Origin: Couchioplanes caeruleus
GTDB taxonomy: Bacteria; Actinomycetota; Actinomycetes; Mycobacteriales; Micromonosporaceae
DNA: 64,000 bases
Reading direction: 5' to 3'
Assembly (NCBI RefSeq): GCF_023499255.1
Contig: NZ_CP092183.1
Coordinates: 4,584,501-4,648,500 of the forward strand
Shown here piece after piece: positions 15,548-24,343 of the stretch. Positions within the stretch are counted from its first letter, which is position 1. Each line of letters starts with the position of its first letter. The notes under the pieces were generated by a model. That model was not told the DNA's origin and searched no databases. It saw nothing but the letters and a program-made list of their open reading frames with translations. Made by a program: the position numbers and the translations under genes.

Positions 15548-18034
15548 TCAATGCGGGCCGACGGCGACGATGCGGACCGCCGCCGCGCCGGCCTCGTCGC
15601 TGGCCGCCAGGTCGACCTCCGCCTCGATGCCCCAGTCGTGGTCGCCCTCGGGGTCCTCGAAGACCTGGCGCACCTTCCACACCGCCGGGCCCTGCTCGAT
15701 GTGCAGGAACGCCGGGCCGCGCGCGGACGGTCCGGTGCCGACCGTCGGGTACTCCTCGTAGTAGTCCTCGAGGGCCTCCATCCAGCGCTCGGTCGTCCAG
15801 CCGCTCTCGGCGTCGAGCTCGCCCAGCTCGTCGGCGCGGCGCAGGGCGAACAGCTCGACACGCCGGAACAGGGCGTTGCGCACCAGCACCCGGAACGCGC
15901 GCAGGTTGCGGGTGACCGCCGGCGGCTTGTCGTCCAGCGGCGACACCTCGGCGACCTCCGCGCCCGGGTTGCGCAGCCGCTCCCACTCGTCGAGCAGGCT
16001 GGAGTCGACCTGGCGGACGAGCTCGCCCAGCCATTCGATCAGGTCGGTCAGCTCTTCGGTACGCGCGTCCTCCGGCACGGTCTGCCGCAGCGCCCGGTAC
16101 GCGTCCGCCAGGTAGCGCAGCACCAGCCCCTCGGAGCGGGACAGGCCGTAGAAGGACACGTACTCGGTGAACGTCATCGCGCGCTCGTACATGTCGCGGA
16201 CGACGGCCTTGGGCTTGAGCTCGTAGTCGGCCACCCACGGGTGCCCGCGCCGGTACGTCTCGTACGCCGCGTCGAGCAGCTCCGCGAGCGGCTTCGGGTA
16301 CGTGACCTCCTCCAGCAGCTCCATGCGCTGGTCGTACTCGATGCCCTCGGCCTTCATGGCGTTGACCGCCTCGCCCTTGGCCTTGAACTGCTGCGCCGAC
16401 AGCACCTGCCGCGGGTCCTCCAGCGTCGCCTCGATGACCGACACGACGTCGAGCGGGTAGTCCGGCGACTCCCGGTCGAGCAGCTCCAGGCAGGCCAGCG
16501 CGAACGGCGACAGCGCCTGGTTGAGCGCGAAGTCGAGCTGCAGGTCGTCGACGAGCCGGTACGCGCCGTCGACCTTCTCGATGACCCCGCCGGCGAGCAG
16601 GGCCCGCGCGATGGCGATGGCCCGGCGGATGTGCCGGCGCTGCGCGGCGGGCTCCTCGTGGTTGTCGGTGAGCAGGTGCCGCATGGCCGCGAACGGGTCG
16701 CCGCCGCGGGCGATCACGTTGAGCAGCATCGCGTGCGACACCTGGAACGACGAGGTCAGCGGCTCGGGATCGGCCGCGACGAGCCGCTCGAACGTGGGCT
16801 GGCCCCAGCCGATCGTGCCCTCCGGCGGCTTCTTGCGCACGACCTTGCGGCGCTTCTTCGGGTCGTCGCCCGCCTTGGCGAGTGCGCGCTCGTTGTCGAT
16901 GACGTGCTCGGGAGCCTGCACGATGACCGTGCCGAGGGTGTCGTACCCGGCGCGGCCGGCGCGACCGGCGATCTGGTGGAACTCGCGGGCCTTGAGCAGC
17001 CGGGTCTTCACACCGTCGTACTTGCTCAGGCCGGTGAACAGCACCGTGCGGATCGGCACGTTGATGCCGACGCCGAGGGTGTCCGTGCCGCAGATGACCT
17101 TGAGCAGGCCGGCCTGGGCGAGGGTCTCGACGAGCCGGCGGTACTTGGGCAGCATGCCGGCGTGGTGCACGCCGATCCCGTGCCGGACCAGCCGCGACAG
17201 CGTGCGCCCGAAGCCCGCGGTGAATCGGAAGTTTCCCAGCGCCGCGGCGATCGCGTCCTTCTCGGCGCGGGTGCACATGTTGATGCTCATCAGCGACTGG
17301 GCGCGCTCGAGGGCGGCCGCCTGGGTGAAGTGCACGATGTACACCGGCGCCTGGCGGGTGCTCAGCAGCTCCTCGATGGTCTCGTGCAGCGGCGTCATCG
17401 CGTACGAGAACATCAGCGGGACCGGCCGTTCGGCGCTGGCGACCACGGCGGTGGACCGGCCGGTGCGCCGGGCCAGGTCGTCGACGAAGCGCGAGGTGTC
17501 GCCGAGCGTGGCGGACATCAGCAGGAACTGGGCCTGCGGCAGCTCGATCAGCGGCACCTGCCAGGCCCAGCCGCGGTCCGGCTCGGCGTAGAAGTGGAAC
17601 TCGTCCATGACGACCTGGCCGACGTCGGCGTCGGCGCCCTCGCGCAGCGCCAGGTTGGCGAGGATCTCCGCGGTGCAGCAGATGATCGGCGCGTCCGCGT
17701 TGACGCTGGCGTCGCCGGTGAGCATGCCGACGTTGTGGGCGCCGAAGACCGCGCAGAGGGCGAAGAACTTCTCCGAGACCAGCGCCTTGATCGGCGCGGT
17801 GTAGAAGGTGGTGCGCTTGTCGGCCAGGGCGGCGAAGTGCGCGCCGGTCGCCACCAGGCTCTTGCCGGAGCCGGTCGGGGTGTTGAGGATGACGTTCGCC
17901 CCGGTGGCGATCTCGATGAGCGCCTCCTCCTGGTGCGGGTAGAGCGTCAGGCCCTGCTCGGCGACCCAGGACTGGAAGGCCTCGAAGACGGCGTCGGGTT
18001 CGGCGGTGCCGGGCAGGCGATCGGTCAGATTCAT
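15548..18034 (-). CDS. DEAD/DEAH-box RNA helicase with DUF3516 domain
   Basis: The protein has 828 residues. Helicase motifs are in order: Q-like YPHQEEALIEI, Walker A TPTGSGKS, Ia TAPIKALVSEKF, DEFH (motif II), LLMSATLGD (III), VHHAGMLPKYRR, GTDTLGVGINVP and QIAGRAGRAG (VI). The C-terminal 330 residues form the DUF3516 region found in actinobacterial Ski2-like helicases. It is probably an RNA helicase or translocase in the cytoplasm; the partner is unknown. The ATG at 18034 starts MNLTDRLPG. A strong GC hairpin at 18074-18106 separates it from the micro-gene upstream. Confidence 0.92.
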   Translation of the reverse strand: MNLTDRLPGTAEPDAVFEAFQSWVAEQGLTLYPHQEEALIEIATGANVILNTPTGSGKSLVATGAHFAALADKRTTFYTAPIKALVSEKFFALCAVFGAHNVGMLTGDASVNADAPIICCTAEILANLALREGADADVGQVVMDEFHFYAEPDRGWAWQVPLIELPQAQFLLMSATLGDTSRFVDDLARRTGRSTAVVASAERPVPLMFSYAMTPLHETIEELLSTRQAPVYIVHFTQAAALERAQSLMSINMCTRAEKDAIAAALGNFRFTAGFGRTLSRLVRHGIGVHHAGMLPKYRRLVETLAQAGLLKVICGTDTLGVGINVPIRTVLFTGLSKYDGVKTRLLKAREFHQIAGRAGRAGYDTLGTVIVQAPEHVIDNERALAKAGDDPKKRRKVVRKKPPEGTIGWGQPTFERLVAADPEPLTSSFQVSHAMLLNVIARGGDPFAAMRHLLTDNHEEPAAQRRHIRRAIAIARALLAGGVIEKVDGAYRLVDDLQLDFALNQALSPFALACLELLDRESPDYPLDVVSVIEATLEDPRQVLSAQQFKAKGEAVNAMKAEGIEYDQRMELLEEVTYPKPLAELLDAAYETYRRGHPWVADYELKPKAVVRDMYERAMTFTEYVSFYGLSRSEGLVLRYLADAYRALRQTVPEDARTEELTDLIEWLGELVRQVDSSLLDEWERLRNPGAEVAEVSPLDDKPPAVTRNLRAFRVLVRNALFRRVELFALRRADELGELDAESGWTTERWMEALEDYYEEYPTVGTGPSARGPAFLHIEQGPAVWKVRQVFEDPEGDHDWGIEAEVDLAASDEAGAAAVRIVAVGPH

Positions 18035-18073
18035 GATTCGTCCAGTCTATGGGCCCTGCCCCGGCGCACAGCA

Positions 18074-18106
18074 CCGTGGCCGGGCGCTGCGCGCGCCCGG
18101 CCACGG
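18074..18106 (-). terminator. Strong 13-bp GC hairpin
   Basis: CCGTGGCCGGGCG (18074-18086) pairs perfectly with 18094-18106 around a 7-nt loop. It lies 32 nt past the stop of the 32-residue micro-gene and before the helicase gene, so it probably ends that transcript. No U-tract follows. Confidence 0.55.
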
Positions 18107-18138
18107 AAGGGACCTTGCTGTGGAGTTGTGCGGGTGAC

Positions 18139-18237
18139 CTACGCGCCGAACGCCGCGTAGATCGGGCCGGCGACGCTGCCCGCGAGGCCGATGACGGCCG
18201 CGACGACGGCGATGGTGGAACCGATTCTCAGGCGCAT
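18139..18237 (-). CDS. Putative 32-residue membrane micropeptide
   Basis: The ORF runs ATG to TAG and reads MRLRIGSTIAVVAAVIGL, then AGSVAGPIYAAFGA. It has a basic N-terminus and one hydrophobic segment of about 18 residues, the look of a single-pass membrane microprotein or small toxin. GGAAGG lies about 10 nt before the ATG, and a strong terminator-like hairpin follows 32 nt after the stop. Being flanked by its own signals argues that it is real. Function unknown. Confidence 0.5.
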   Translation of the reverse strand: MRLRIGSTIAVVAAVIGLAGSVAGPIYAAFGA

Positions 18238-18333
18238 CTCGGGAGCCTTCCGGTGCTGAACTGGCCTCGCTGGATCCAAGATTCGGCTCCGCCGGTTGCG
18301 CGGCGGGACCACCCTGGTTGCGAAACGGTTGCC

Positions 18334-18978
18334 TCAGCGCGGCCACCCGGCCAGCCGCTCGCGCAGCCGGGCCACGTCCTCGGCGCTGAGGCCGTACCAG
18401 GCGAAGCGGGCGTCGTCGAGGCGGTCCAGATAGCGGCCCGCGTCGGCCACCTCCTCGTCGTCGAGGCTCTCGTCGAGCGCGTGCGCCAGCTCCAGCACCC
18501 GTTCGAGGGGGTAGCGCTCCAGCGCCGCGGCCACGTCGATGTAGTCGCGCACCTCGCGCCGGTTCACCAGCGCCGCCACCTTCGAGGCGACCAGGTCGTC
18601 CAGGTGCATGACCGGGCCGACGTCCATGACCACGGGCGCGCGCCGCCGGTCGAGGCGGGTCAGCGTCAGCCGCAGCGCCCGGTGGCCGTCGGCGACGTGG
18701 TACTCGCGCAGGTCCTCGTCCATGCCCGCGAACATCTCGTCGCCCACCTCCCGGAACACCTGGTAGCCGGCCCCGGTCAGCGCCCCGGTGACGTCGGCGG
18801 CGGCCGCCTCCACCGCGCCGGCGGTGTCGGTGAACAGGTCGATGTCTTCGGTGGGCCGGCGCACCAGCCCGTTGACCAGCCAGGCCACGCCGCCGCCCAG
18901 CACGAACCCGTGCCGCTCCCCCACCTTCAGGGCGATCGTGGCGACGTCGCGGTAGAAGTCGTCGATGTGCGCAGTCAC
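18334..18978 (-). CDS. AbiEii/AbiGii-like nucleotidyltransferase
   Basis: The protein has 214 residues. The catalytic stretch FVLGGGVAWLVNGLVRRPTEDIDLFTD fits the AbiEii nucleotidyltransferase pattern GG-x-T-x-D-x-D. LDDLVASKVAALVNRREVRDYIDVAAAL is the conserved K...RD(Y/F)xD region of this family. AbiEii proteins can be toxins of type IV toxin-antitoxin systems that modify tRNA, but many genomic homologues lack a partner. I see no AbiEi antitoxin next to it, so its role is open. A TACGGT element ends 6 nt before the GTG start, so the message may be leaderless. Confidence 0.85.
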   Translation of the reverse strand: MTAHIDDFYRDVATIALKVGERHGFVLGGGVAWLVNGLVRRPTEDIDLFTDTAGAVEAAAADVTGALTGAGYQVFREVGDEMFAGMDEDLREYHVADGHRALRLTLTRLDRRRAPVVMDVGPVMHLDDLVASKVAALVNRREVRDYIDVAAALERYPLERVLELAHALDESLDDEEVADAGRYLDRLDDARFAWYGLSAEDVARLRERLAGWPR

Positions 18979-18984
18979 CGGCAG

Positions 18985-18990
18985 ACCGTA
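18985..18990 (-). promoter_or_regulatory. Candidate leaderless -10 element for the AbiEii-like gene
   Basis: On the minus strand this reads TACGGT, ending 6 nt before the GTG at 18978. It falls between that gene and the end of the histidine kinase gene, so the nucleotidyltransferase need not be part of the kinase operon. Confidence 0.5.
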
Positions 18991-18994
18991 CCGG

Positions 18995-20749
18995 TCACCT
19001 CCGACAGAAAATCACCTTGAACGTGGTACCCACGCCCGGGCTGCTGGTCACCTCGATGCGGCCGCCGTGGTCGGTGACGATGCGGTGCGCGATGGTCAGG
19101 CCCAGCCCGGTGCCGCCGGTGGCGCGCTGGCGGGCCGGGTCGGCGCGCCAGAACCGGTCGAAGACGCGTTGCAGGTCGCCGGGCGCGATGCCGACACCGG
19201 TGTCCTGCACGGTCAGCACGGCCTCGCCCGCCTCCTCGCGCACCCGCAGCAGCACGTGCCCGCCCGCGTCGGTGTAGCGGATCGCGTTGGTGAGCAGGTT
19301 GCCCAGCACCTGGCGCAGCCGGTCCGGGTCGCCCTCGATCCACACCGGGGCGGGGGCGTCGACGGTCATCGCCACCCCGGCCTCGGCGGCCACCGCCCGG
19401 TGCGCCGTCGCGCCGCCCGAGACCACGTCCGCGAGGTCGAGCGGCGCGAACGTGTAGCCCAGGTCCCCCGCCTCGGCCAGGGCGAGGACCTGCAGGTCGT
19501 CGAGGATGCGGCGCTGCAGCAGGGTCTCCTCGTGCAGCGACGCGAACAGCTCCCGGCTCGGCTCGACCACCCCGTCGGACAGGCCCTCCAGGTAGCCGCG
19601 CAGGTTCGACAGCGGCGTACGCATCTCGTGGGCGACGTCGGCGATGAGCCGGCGCTGGCGCTCCTCGCTGCGCTGCACGGCCTCGGCCATCGCGTTGAAC
19701 GACTCGGACAGCCGGGCCAGCTCGCTGCTGCCGGTCGCCGGGACGCGCACGTCGAGCCGGCCGTCGGCGAGCAGCCGGGACGCCTCGGTGAGCCGGCGCA
19801 CCGGCAGGCTGACCCGGCGCGCGATCAGCGCCGTGCCGGCCAGCGCGACCAGCACCAGCCCGGCGGTGCCGAGCAGGGCCGGCTGCCGCAGCTCGCCGAA
19901 GCCGGTGTCGGGACGCGCGCCGAGGTACAGCTGCAGCGGTACGGCCGCGGGGGCGCTGACGCCGGTGGTGAAGGCCGCGCGGACACAGTCCGGGCTGTCC
20001 TCGGACTTCTGGGTGCAGCGGATGTACACGTTCCCGATCTCACCCAGCCAGGCCGTGTCCGCCACGACCTTGGTACTGGCGCGCTGCACGCACTCCCGGT
20101 TCCCGGACACCTGCACCGCGGTCAGGTACGGCACCCGGTCCGTGCTCAGCGCGGCCCCGTCGCCCTCGATGCAGCGGATCGCGATGAGCGCCGCCCGGTA
20201 CTGGGCCGCCTGCCGCAGCATCAGCATCGGCGGCGAGCCGTAGGCCCGGTCGACGGGTTCCGGGCCGAACAAATCCTCCGGCAGCCCGAGCGTCAGGAGG
20301 TACTTCACCCCGGCGGCCACTGCCCCGGGGGCTGCCGCGGGCGGGGCGGCACCGGCGGGAGCGTCGAAGGTACGGGTGATCGCCGGGGACAGCGCCGGGC
20401 GCGGGTCGATGCCCAGCGCGGTGCCCTGCACCGGCCCGGACGTGCGCCCGTCGAGGTTGTCGGAGTCGACGAGCACCACGCCGTCCTGGGTCCGCAGCTG
20501 GATGTGCAGGCCGGTGTCGCGGGACAGCTGGGCGACGAGCCGGTCCAGGCCGGGCCAGCGCCCGCGCAGCAGGCCGAAGCGCTGCACGGCCTCCACGATC
20601 GCCGTCTGGTGCTCCACCGCGGCGCGCTGCGACAGCCGTACCTCACGCGAGGTGAGGCTCAGCGTCAGCCAGGCGGTGGCGCCGATCGCCGTCACCGCCA
20701 CGATCATGACGAGCAGGAACACGCGCAGCCGGAAGCTGCGGAAACTCAC
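18995..20749 (-). CDS. Two-component sensor histidine kinase with a large extracytoplasmic domain
   Basis: The protein has 584 residues. Membrane helix 1 spans about residues 10-32, and an extracytoplasmic domain residues 33-290 with four cysteines (193, 220, 245 and 255). Helix 2 is at about 291-310, then HAMP, then HisKA with His374 in DVAHEMRTPLSNLRGY. The HATPase follows with N-box LLTNAIRY, G1 DTGVGIAP and G2 GTGLGL. The four cysteines could form disulphides in the sensor. Its GTG start overlaps the response regulator stop (GTGA), so the pair is coupled. The ligand is unknown; the divergent asnB gene is a candidate target. Confidence 0.92.
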   Translation of the reverse strand: MSFRSFRLRVFLLVMIVAVTAIGATAWLTLSLTSREVRLSQRAAVEHQTAIVEAVQRFGLLRGRWPGLDRLVAQLSRDTGLHIQLRTQDGVVLVDSDNLDGRTSGPVQGTALGIDPRPALSPAITRTFDAPAGAAPPAAAPGAVAAGVKYLLTLGLPEDLFGPEPVDRAYGSPPMLMLRQAAQYRAALIAIRCIEGDGAALSTDRVPYLTAVQVSGNRECVQRASTKVVADTAWLGEIGNVYIRCTQKSEDSPDCVRAAFTTGVSAPAAVPLQLYLGARPDTGFGELRQPALLGTAGLVLVALAGTALIARRVSLPVRRLTEASRLLADGRLDVRVPATGSSELARLSESFNAMAEAVQRSEERQRRLIADVAHEMRTPLSNLRGYLEGLSDGVVEPSRELFASLHEETLLQRRILDDLQVLALAEAGDLGYTFAPLDLADVVSGGATAHRAVAAEAGVAMTVDAPAPVWIEGDPDRLRQVLGNLLTNAIRYTDAGGHVLLRVREEAGEAVLTVQDTGVGIAPGDLQRVFDRFWRADPARQRATGGTGLGLTIAHRIVTDHGGRIEVTSSPGVGTTFKVIFCRR

Positions 20750-21429
20750 CGCTCGGCCATCCGGTAGCCGCGGCCGTAGACCGTCTGCACGTACCGCGGC
20801 TCGGCCGGGTTCGCCTCGATCTTGCGGCGCAGGTTCACCACGTGGGCGTCGACCGTACGCTCGGACACGTCGTGCTCGAAGCCGAACGTCTTGTCGATGA
20901 TCTGCCCGCGGGTGAAGACCCGGCCCGGCTCGCGGGCGAGCAGCTCGACGATGCCGAACTCCTTGGCGGTGAGGTTCACCGGCGTGCCGGCGACGCGCAC
21001 CTCGAAGCGGCCGGGATCGACCTCCAGGTCGCCGACACGCAGGACCGACGCCGGGCCGTCGGCGGCGCCCGTACGCCGCAGCAGCGCGCGCACCCGGGCG
21101 GTCAGCTCCCGCGGGCTCACCGGCTTGGCGAGGTAGTCGTCCGCGCCGATGTCCAGCCCCAGCAGCATGTCGTTCTCCGAGGACCGCGCGGTGACCAGCA
21201 GGATCGCGATGCTGGACTCGGCACGCAGGATCCGGCACACGTCGAGGCCGTCCACCAGCGGCATCATCACGTCCAGCACGACCAGGTCGGGCCGGCGCGA
21301 CCGGGCCATCTCCAGCGCCGCCCGGCCGTCACCCACGGTGAGCACCTGATGGCCCTCGCGCTCGAGGTACAGGCGGATGAGCTGGGCGTGCTTCGGGTCG
21401 TCGTCGGCCACCAGGATCCGTGCGGTCAC
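20746..21429 (-). CDS. OmpR/PhoB-family response regulator
   Basis: The protein has 227 residues. The receiver domain spans residues 1-115, with the acidic pocket DDD at 9-11, phospho-acceptor Asp53 in LVVLDVMMP, and Lys in DYLAKP. The winged helix at about 130-227 carries LTAKEFGIVELLAREPGRVFTR and ERTVDAHVVNLRRKIE...GRGYRM. It acts with the kinase whose start overlaps its stop. GTG 21429 is chosen because the receiver fold starts at once (TARILVADDD). CAGAAT ends 7 nt upstream as a possible leaderless -10. The 173-nt gap to asnB holds a large dyad that may be its own binding site. Confidence 0.93.
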   Translation of the reverse strand: MTARILVADDDPKHAQLIRLYLEREGHQVLTVGDGRAALEMARSRRPDLVVLDVMMPLVDGLDVCRILRAESSIAILLVTARSSENDMLLGLDIGADDYLAKPVSPRELTARVRALLRRTGAADGPASVLRVGDLEVDPGRFEVRVAGTPVNLTAKEFGIVELLAREPGRVFTRGQIIDKTFGFEHDVSERTVDAHVVNLRRKIEANPAEPRYVQTVYGRGYRMAER

Positions 21430-21481
21430 CCGTCGGATTCTGGCCCAGCAGGGCAAACGCGGCCAAGGAATGTGCGGTTCC

Positions 21482-21537
21482 TGTGAAGATCCGCCACCGG
21501 TTCCGGTGGCCGTACGGATCCGCGAAGGATCCTCACA
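21482..21537. promoter_or_regulatory. Nested dyad between the response regulator and asnB
   Basis: The outer arms TGTGAAGATCC (21482-21492) and GGATCCTCACA (21527-21537) are inverted, with 10 of 11 matches. Inside lies CCACCGG-TT-CCGGTGG (21494-21509). It sits between divergent promoters and could be an operator for the response regulator or an RNA structure in the asnB leader. Confidence 0.45.
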
Positions 21538-21602
21538 AGTTCTGCACAGGAGCGCTCCTACGGTTCGGCACGCGAACCGCCGTCAACGACAGGAGCGCCC
21601 CG

Positions 21603-23531
21603 ATGTGTGGTCTCAGCGTCTTCGTGAGCAGCCGTCCGAACGCCGGCGTGCCCGACCCCGAGTCGGCCGCCGCGTTCGCCGACGCGCTGGAGACGATGCA
21701 TCACCGCGGCCCGGACGACACCCGCGTCGAGTTCGGCGACGGGCTGGCGTTCGGCTTCAAGCGCCTCGCGATCATCGACCGGGCCGAGAGCGCCCAGCCG
21801 GCCCACTACCCCGTCGACGGGCCGCAGGCCGGGCGCTGGACGGTGGTCTTCAACGGCGAGATCTACAACTACCGCGAACTGCGCGCCGACCTGGTCCGCG
21901 AGCACGGTGCCACGTTCGCCACCCACGGCGACACCGAGGTGCTGGCCGCCGCGTTCCACCACTGGGGCGCCGCCGCCCTGCCCCGGCTGCGCGGGATGTT
22001 CGCGTTCGCGGCGTACGACCACTGGACCGGCACGCTGCACGCCGCCCGCGACCCGTTCGGCATCAAGCCGCTGTACGTGCTGGAGACCGCCGACGGGGTG
22101 TTCCTGGCGAGTGAGCGCAAGGCGCTGCTGCCGTTCAGCGGTGACTCCGGGGCGGCGCTGGACACCGACGCGCTCGCGCACTACATGACCCTGCAGTACG
22201 TGCCCGACCCGCTCACCCTGCACCGGCACGTCCGGCGCCTGCCGCCCGGGCACCGGCTGACCTGGACGCCCGGCGGCGGGCTGCGCCGGGAACGCTACTT
22301 CCGGCCGTCGCTGCGGCCGCTGCACGTGCAGCCCGAGGCGGCGTACCACGCCATCCGCGACGCGCTGCGCGACAGCGTCCGCCGGCACCTGCACGCCGAG
22401 GTCCCGGTCGGCGCGTTCCTGTCCAGCGGCGTCGACTCGTCGGCGATCGTGGCGCTGGCCCGCGAGCAGCGGCCGGACCTGCACGCGTTCACGGCCGGCT
22501 TCGCGCACGAGGGATACTCCGAGATCGAGGTCGCCCAGGACACGGCCGCGCAGCTCGGCGTCCGGCTCACCCCGACCGTGGTCACCGAGGACGACGTGAT
22601 CCGGGAGCTGCCGCGCATCGTCCAGCTGCTCGACGACCCGGTCGCCGACCCCTCGCTGATCCCGCTGTACTTCCTGGCGCGGACCGCCTCGCGGTACGTG
22701 ACCGTGGTGCTGTCCGGCGAGGGCTCCGACGAGCTGTTCGGCGGGTACACGATCTACCGGGAGCCGATGTCGCTGGCCGGCATCGGGCGGCTGCCCGCCG
22801 GGATGAGGCGCGGCCTGCGCGGGCTGTCCCAGGTCATTCCCGAGGGCATGCGCGGGCGCAGCTTCCTCGAGCGCGGCACCACGCCGATCGAGGAGCGCTA
22901 CTACGGCAACGCGCGGATCTTCTCCCCCGCCGAGAAGGCCGAGCTGCTGCGGTTCACCGCCGAACCGCACACGGCGATCACCTCCCACCTGTACGCGGAG
23001 ACCGCCGACGTCGACGACGTGGCCTCCATGCAGTACGTCGACCTGCACACCTGGCTGCCCGGCGACATCCTCACCAAGGCCGACCGGATGTCCATGGCGC
23101 ACTCGCTGGAGCTGCGCGTGCCCTTCCTCGACCAGGCCGTGTACGCGGCCGCCGCCGGCCTGCCGACCGAGCTGAAGCTGCCGCACGGCTCCCGCACCAC
23201 CAAGCACGCCCTGCGCGAGGCCATGCGCGGCATCGTCCCCGAGTCCGTCCGGGAGCGCCGCAAGCTGGGCTTCCCCACCCCCACCCGGCTGTGGCTCAAG
23301 GGCGCGATCGGCGACTGGGTCAGCGCGCTGCTCACCGCCTCGCAGGCCGGGCACCTGGTGGACCTCGGGTACGCCCAGCGCCTGCTGGCCGAGCACCGCG
23401 CGGGGGTGGCCGACAATTCCCGCAAGGTCTGGACGGTGGCGATGTTCTGCCTGTGGCACGCGATCACCGTGGAGAAGGCGATCGACCCGGCGCCCGCGCG
23501 GGTGGCGTACCCGGTCGTCAGCGCCGGATGA
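21603..23531 (+). CDS. asnB: Asparagine synthase (glutamine-hydrolysing)
   Basis: The protein has 642 residues. Cys2 in MCGLSVFVSS is the glutaminase nucleophile once Met is removed. The class II amidotransferase domain shows MHHRGPDD, RLAIID and FNGEIYNYRELR. The synthase domain has the pyrophosphate loop FLSSGVDSS, SGEGSDELFGGY, and DRMSMAHSLELRVPFLD. It makes Asn from Asp with Gln and ATP. The family also includes amidotransferases of secondary metabolism and cell-wall modification, so the exact acceptor is not certain. ATG 21603 has AGGAG 6-9 nt upstream. It is divergent from a two-component system. Confidence 0.92.
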   Translation: MCGLSVFVSSRPNAGVPDPESAAAFADALETMHHRGPDDTRVEFGDGLAFGFKRLAIIDRAESAQPAHYPVDGPQAGRWTVVFNGEIYNYRELRADLVREHGATFATHGDTEVLAAAFHHWGAAALPRLRGMFAFAAYDHWTGTLHAARDPFGIKPLYVLETADGVFLASERKALLPFSGDSGAALDTDALAHYMTLQYVPDPLTLHRHVRRLPPGHRLTWTPGGGLRRERYFRPSLRPLHVQPEAAYHAIRDALRDSVRRHLHAEVPVGAFLSSGVDSSAIVALAREQRPDLHAFTAGFAHEGYSEIEVAQDTAAQLGVRLTPTVVTEDDVIRELPRIVQLLDDPVADPSLIPLYFLARTASRYVTVVLSGEGSDELFGGYTIYREPMSLAGIGRLPAGMRRGLRGLSQVIPEGMRGRSFLERGTTPIEERYYGNARIFSPAEKAELLRFTAEPHTAITSHLYAETADVDDVASMQYVDLHTWLPGDILTKADRMSMAHSLELRVPFLDQAVYAAAAGLPTELKLPHGSRTTKHALREAMRGIVPESVRERRKLGFPTPTRLWLKGAIGDWVSALLTASQAGHLVDLGYAQRLLAEHRAGVADNSRKVWTVAMFCLWHAITVEKAIDPAPARVAYPVVSAG

Positions 23532-23571
23532 TCGCCCTCAGCGCCCGCACCGCCCGGCCGAAGGGTCAGGG

Positions 23572-24321
23572 GTGAGGCTGATCCGGATCGCCGTGGCCGC
23601 GCTGACGCTGGCCGGCGTCACCGCGTGCGGCGATCCTCCCCGGCCGGCCGGGACCCCGGCCGAGCGGCGCCCGGTGGCGGCTCCCGTCCGCGCGAAGCCG
23701 GCCCCCGTGATCGCCTACCCGGCACGCGGGCACGGACACTGGCGCACCGCCCCCGGCACCGCACGCACGGCGGGCCGGAGCGGGTCGCTGCTGCGCTACC
23801 GGGTGCTGGTCGAACGTGACATCACGGGCCTCGCGCCCGCCTCGTTCGCCGACGCGGTCGCCGCCACGCTGGCCGACCCGCGCGGGTGGACCGCCGGCGG
23901 CACGCTGCGGCTGCGGCGGGTGGGACCGGGGCAGGCGTACGACTTCACGGTGTACCTGGCGACGCCGCGTACCCGCGACCGGCTGTGCCGCAGCGCGGTG
24001 GACGAGTACACGTCGTGCCGCAACGGCGACTGGGTCGTGCTGAACGTGGCGCGCTGGGTCAAGGGCGTGCCCGGGTACGGTGCTCCGCTGTCGGTGTACC
24101 GGCAGTACATGGTCAACCACGAGGTCGGGCACCGGCTCGGCCACGGCCACGAACGCTGCCCCGGCGCGGGCCGGCCGGCGCCGGTGATGCAGCAGCAGAC
24201 GCTGGGCCTGCACGGCTGTACGCCCAACCCGTGGCCGTACCGGGCCGGCAGGCGCTACGGCGGCCGCGTGGGCGCGTACGACGATCCGGTCCCCGCCCCC
24301 GACCGCGGCCGCGCCGGCTGA
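23572..24321 (+). CDS. DUF3152 lipoprotein, metzincin-like zinc protease (copy 1)
   Basis: The protein has 249 residues. A lipoprotein signal peptide ends in the lipobox GVTAC with Cys19. The DUF3152 domain follows. It contains HEVGHRLGHGH (183-193), which fits the metzincin zinc motif HExxHxxGxxH with Glu184 as base, and a later PVMQQQT whose Met could form the Met-turn. It is therefore predicted to be an exported membrane-anchored protease, although no activity is known to me for DUF3152. A paralogue lies at 27938-28678 on the other strand. The GTG start has AGGGTCAGGG just upstream. Confidence 0.88.
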   Translation: MRLIRIAVAALTLAGVTACGDPPRPAGTPAERRPVAAPVRAKPAPVIAYPARGHGHWRTAPGTARTAGRSGSLLRYRVLVERDITGLAPASFADAVAATLADPRGWTAGGTLRLRRVGPGQAYDFTVYLATPRTRDRLCRSAVDEYTSCRNGDWVVLNVARWVKGVPGYGAPLSVYRQYMVNHEVGHRLGHGHERCPGAGRPAPVMQQQTLGLHGCTPNPWPYRAGRRYGGRVGAYDDPVPAPDRGRAG

Positions 24322-24343
24322 TACCGGGTGCGCCCCGACGGCC

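Noticed and set aside
15551..18160. Long plus-strand open frame opposite the helicase
   Set aside because: It is a GC-driven antisense shadow of a well-supported helicase gene, with no domain-like segments.
18334..18978. Complete type IV toxin-antitoxin pair
   Set aside because: No AbiEi-like winged-helix antitoxin is adjacent; only the nucleotidyltransferase is seen.
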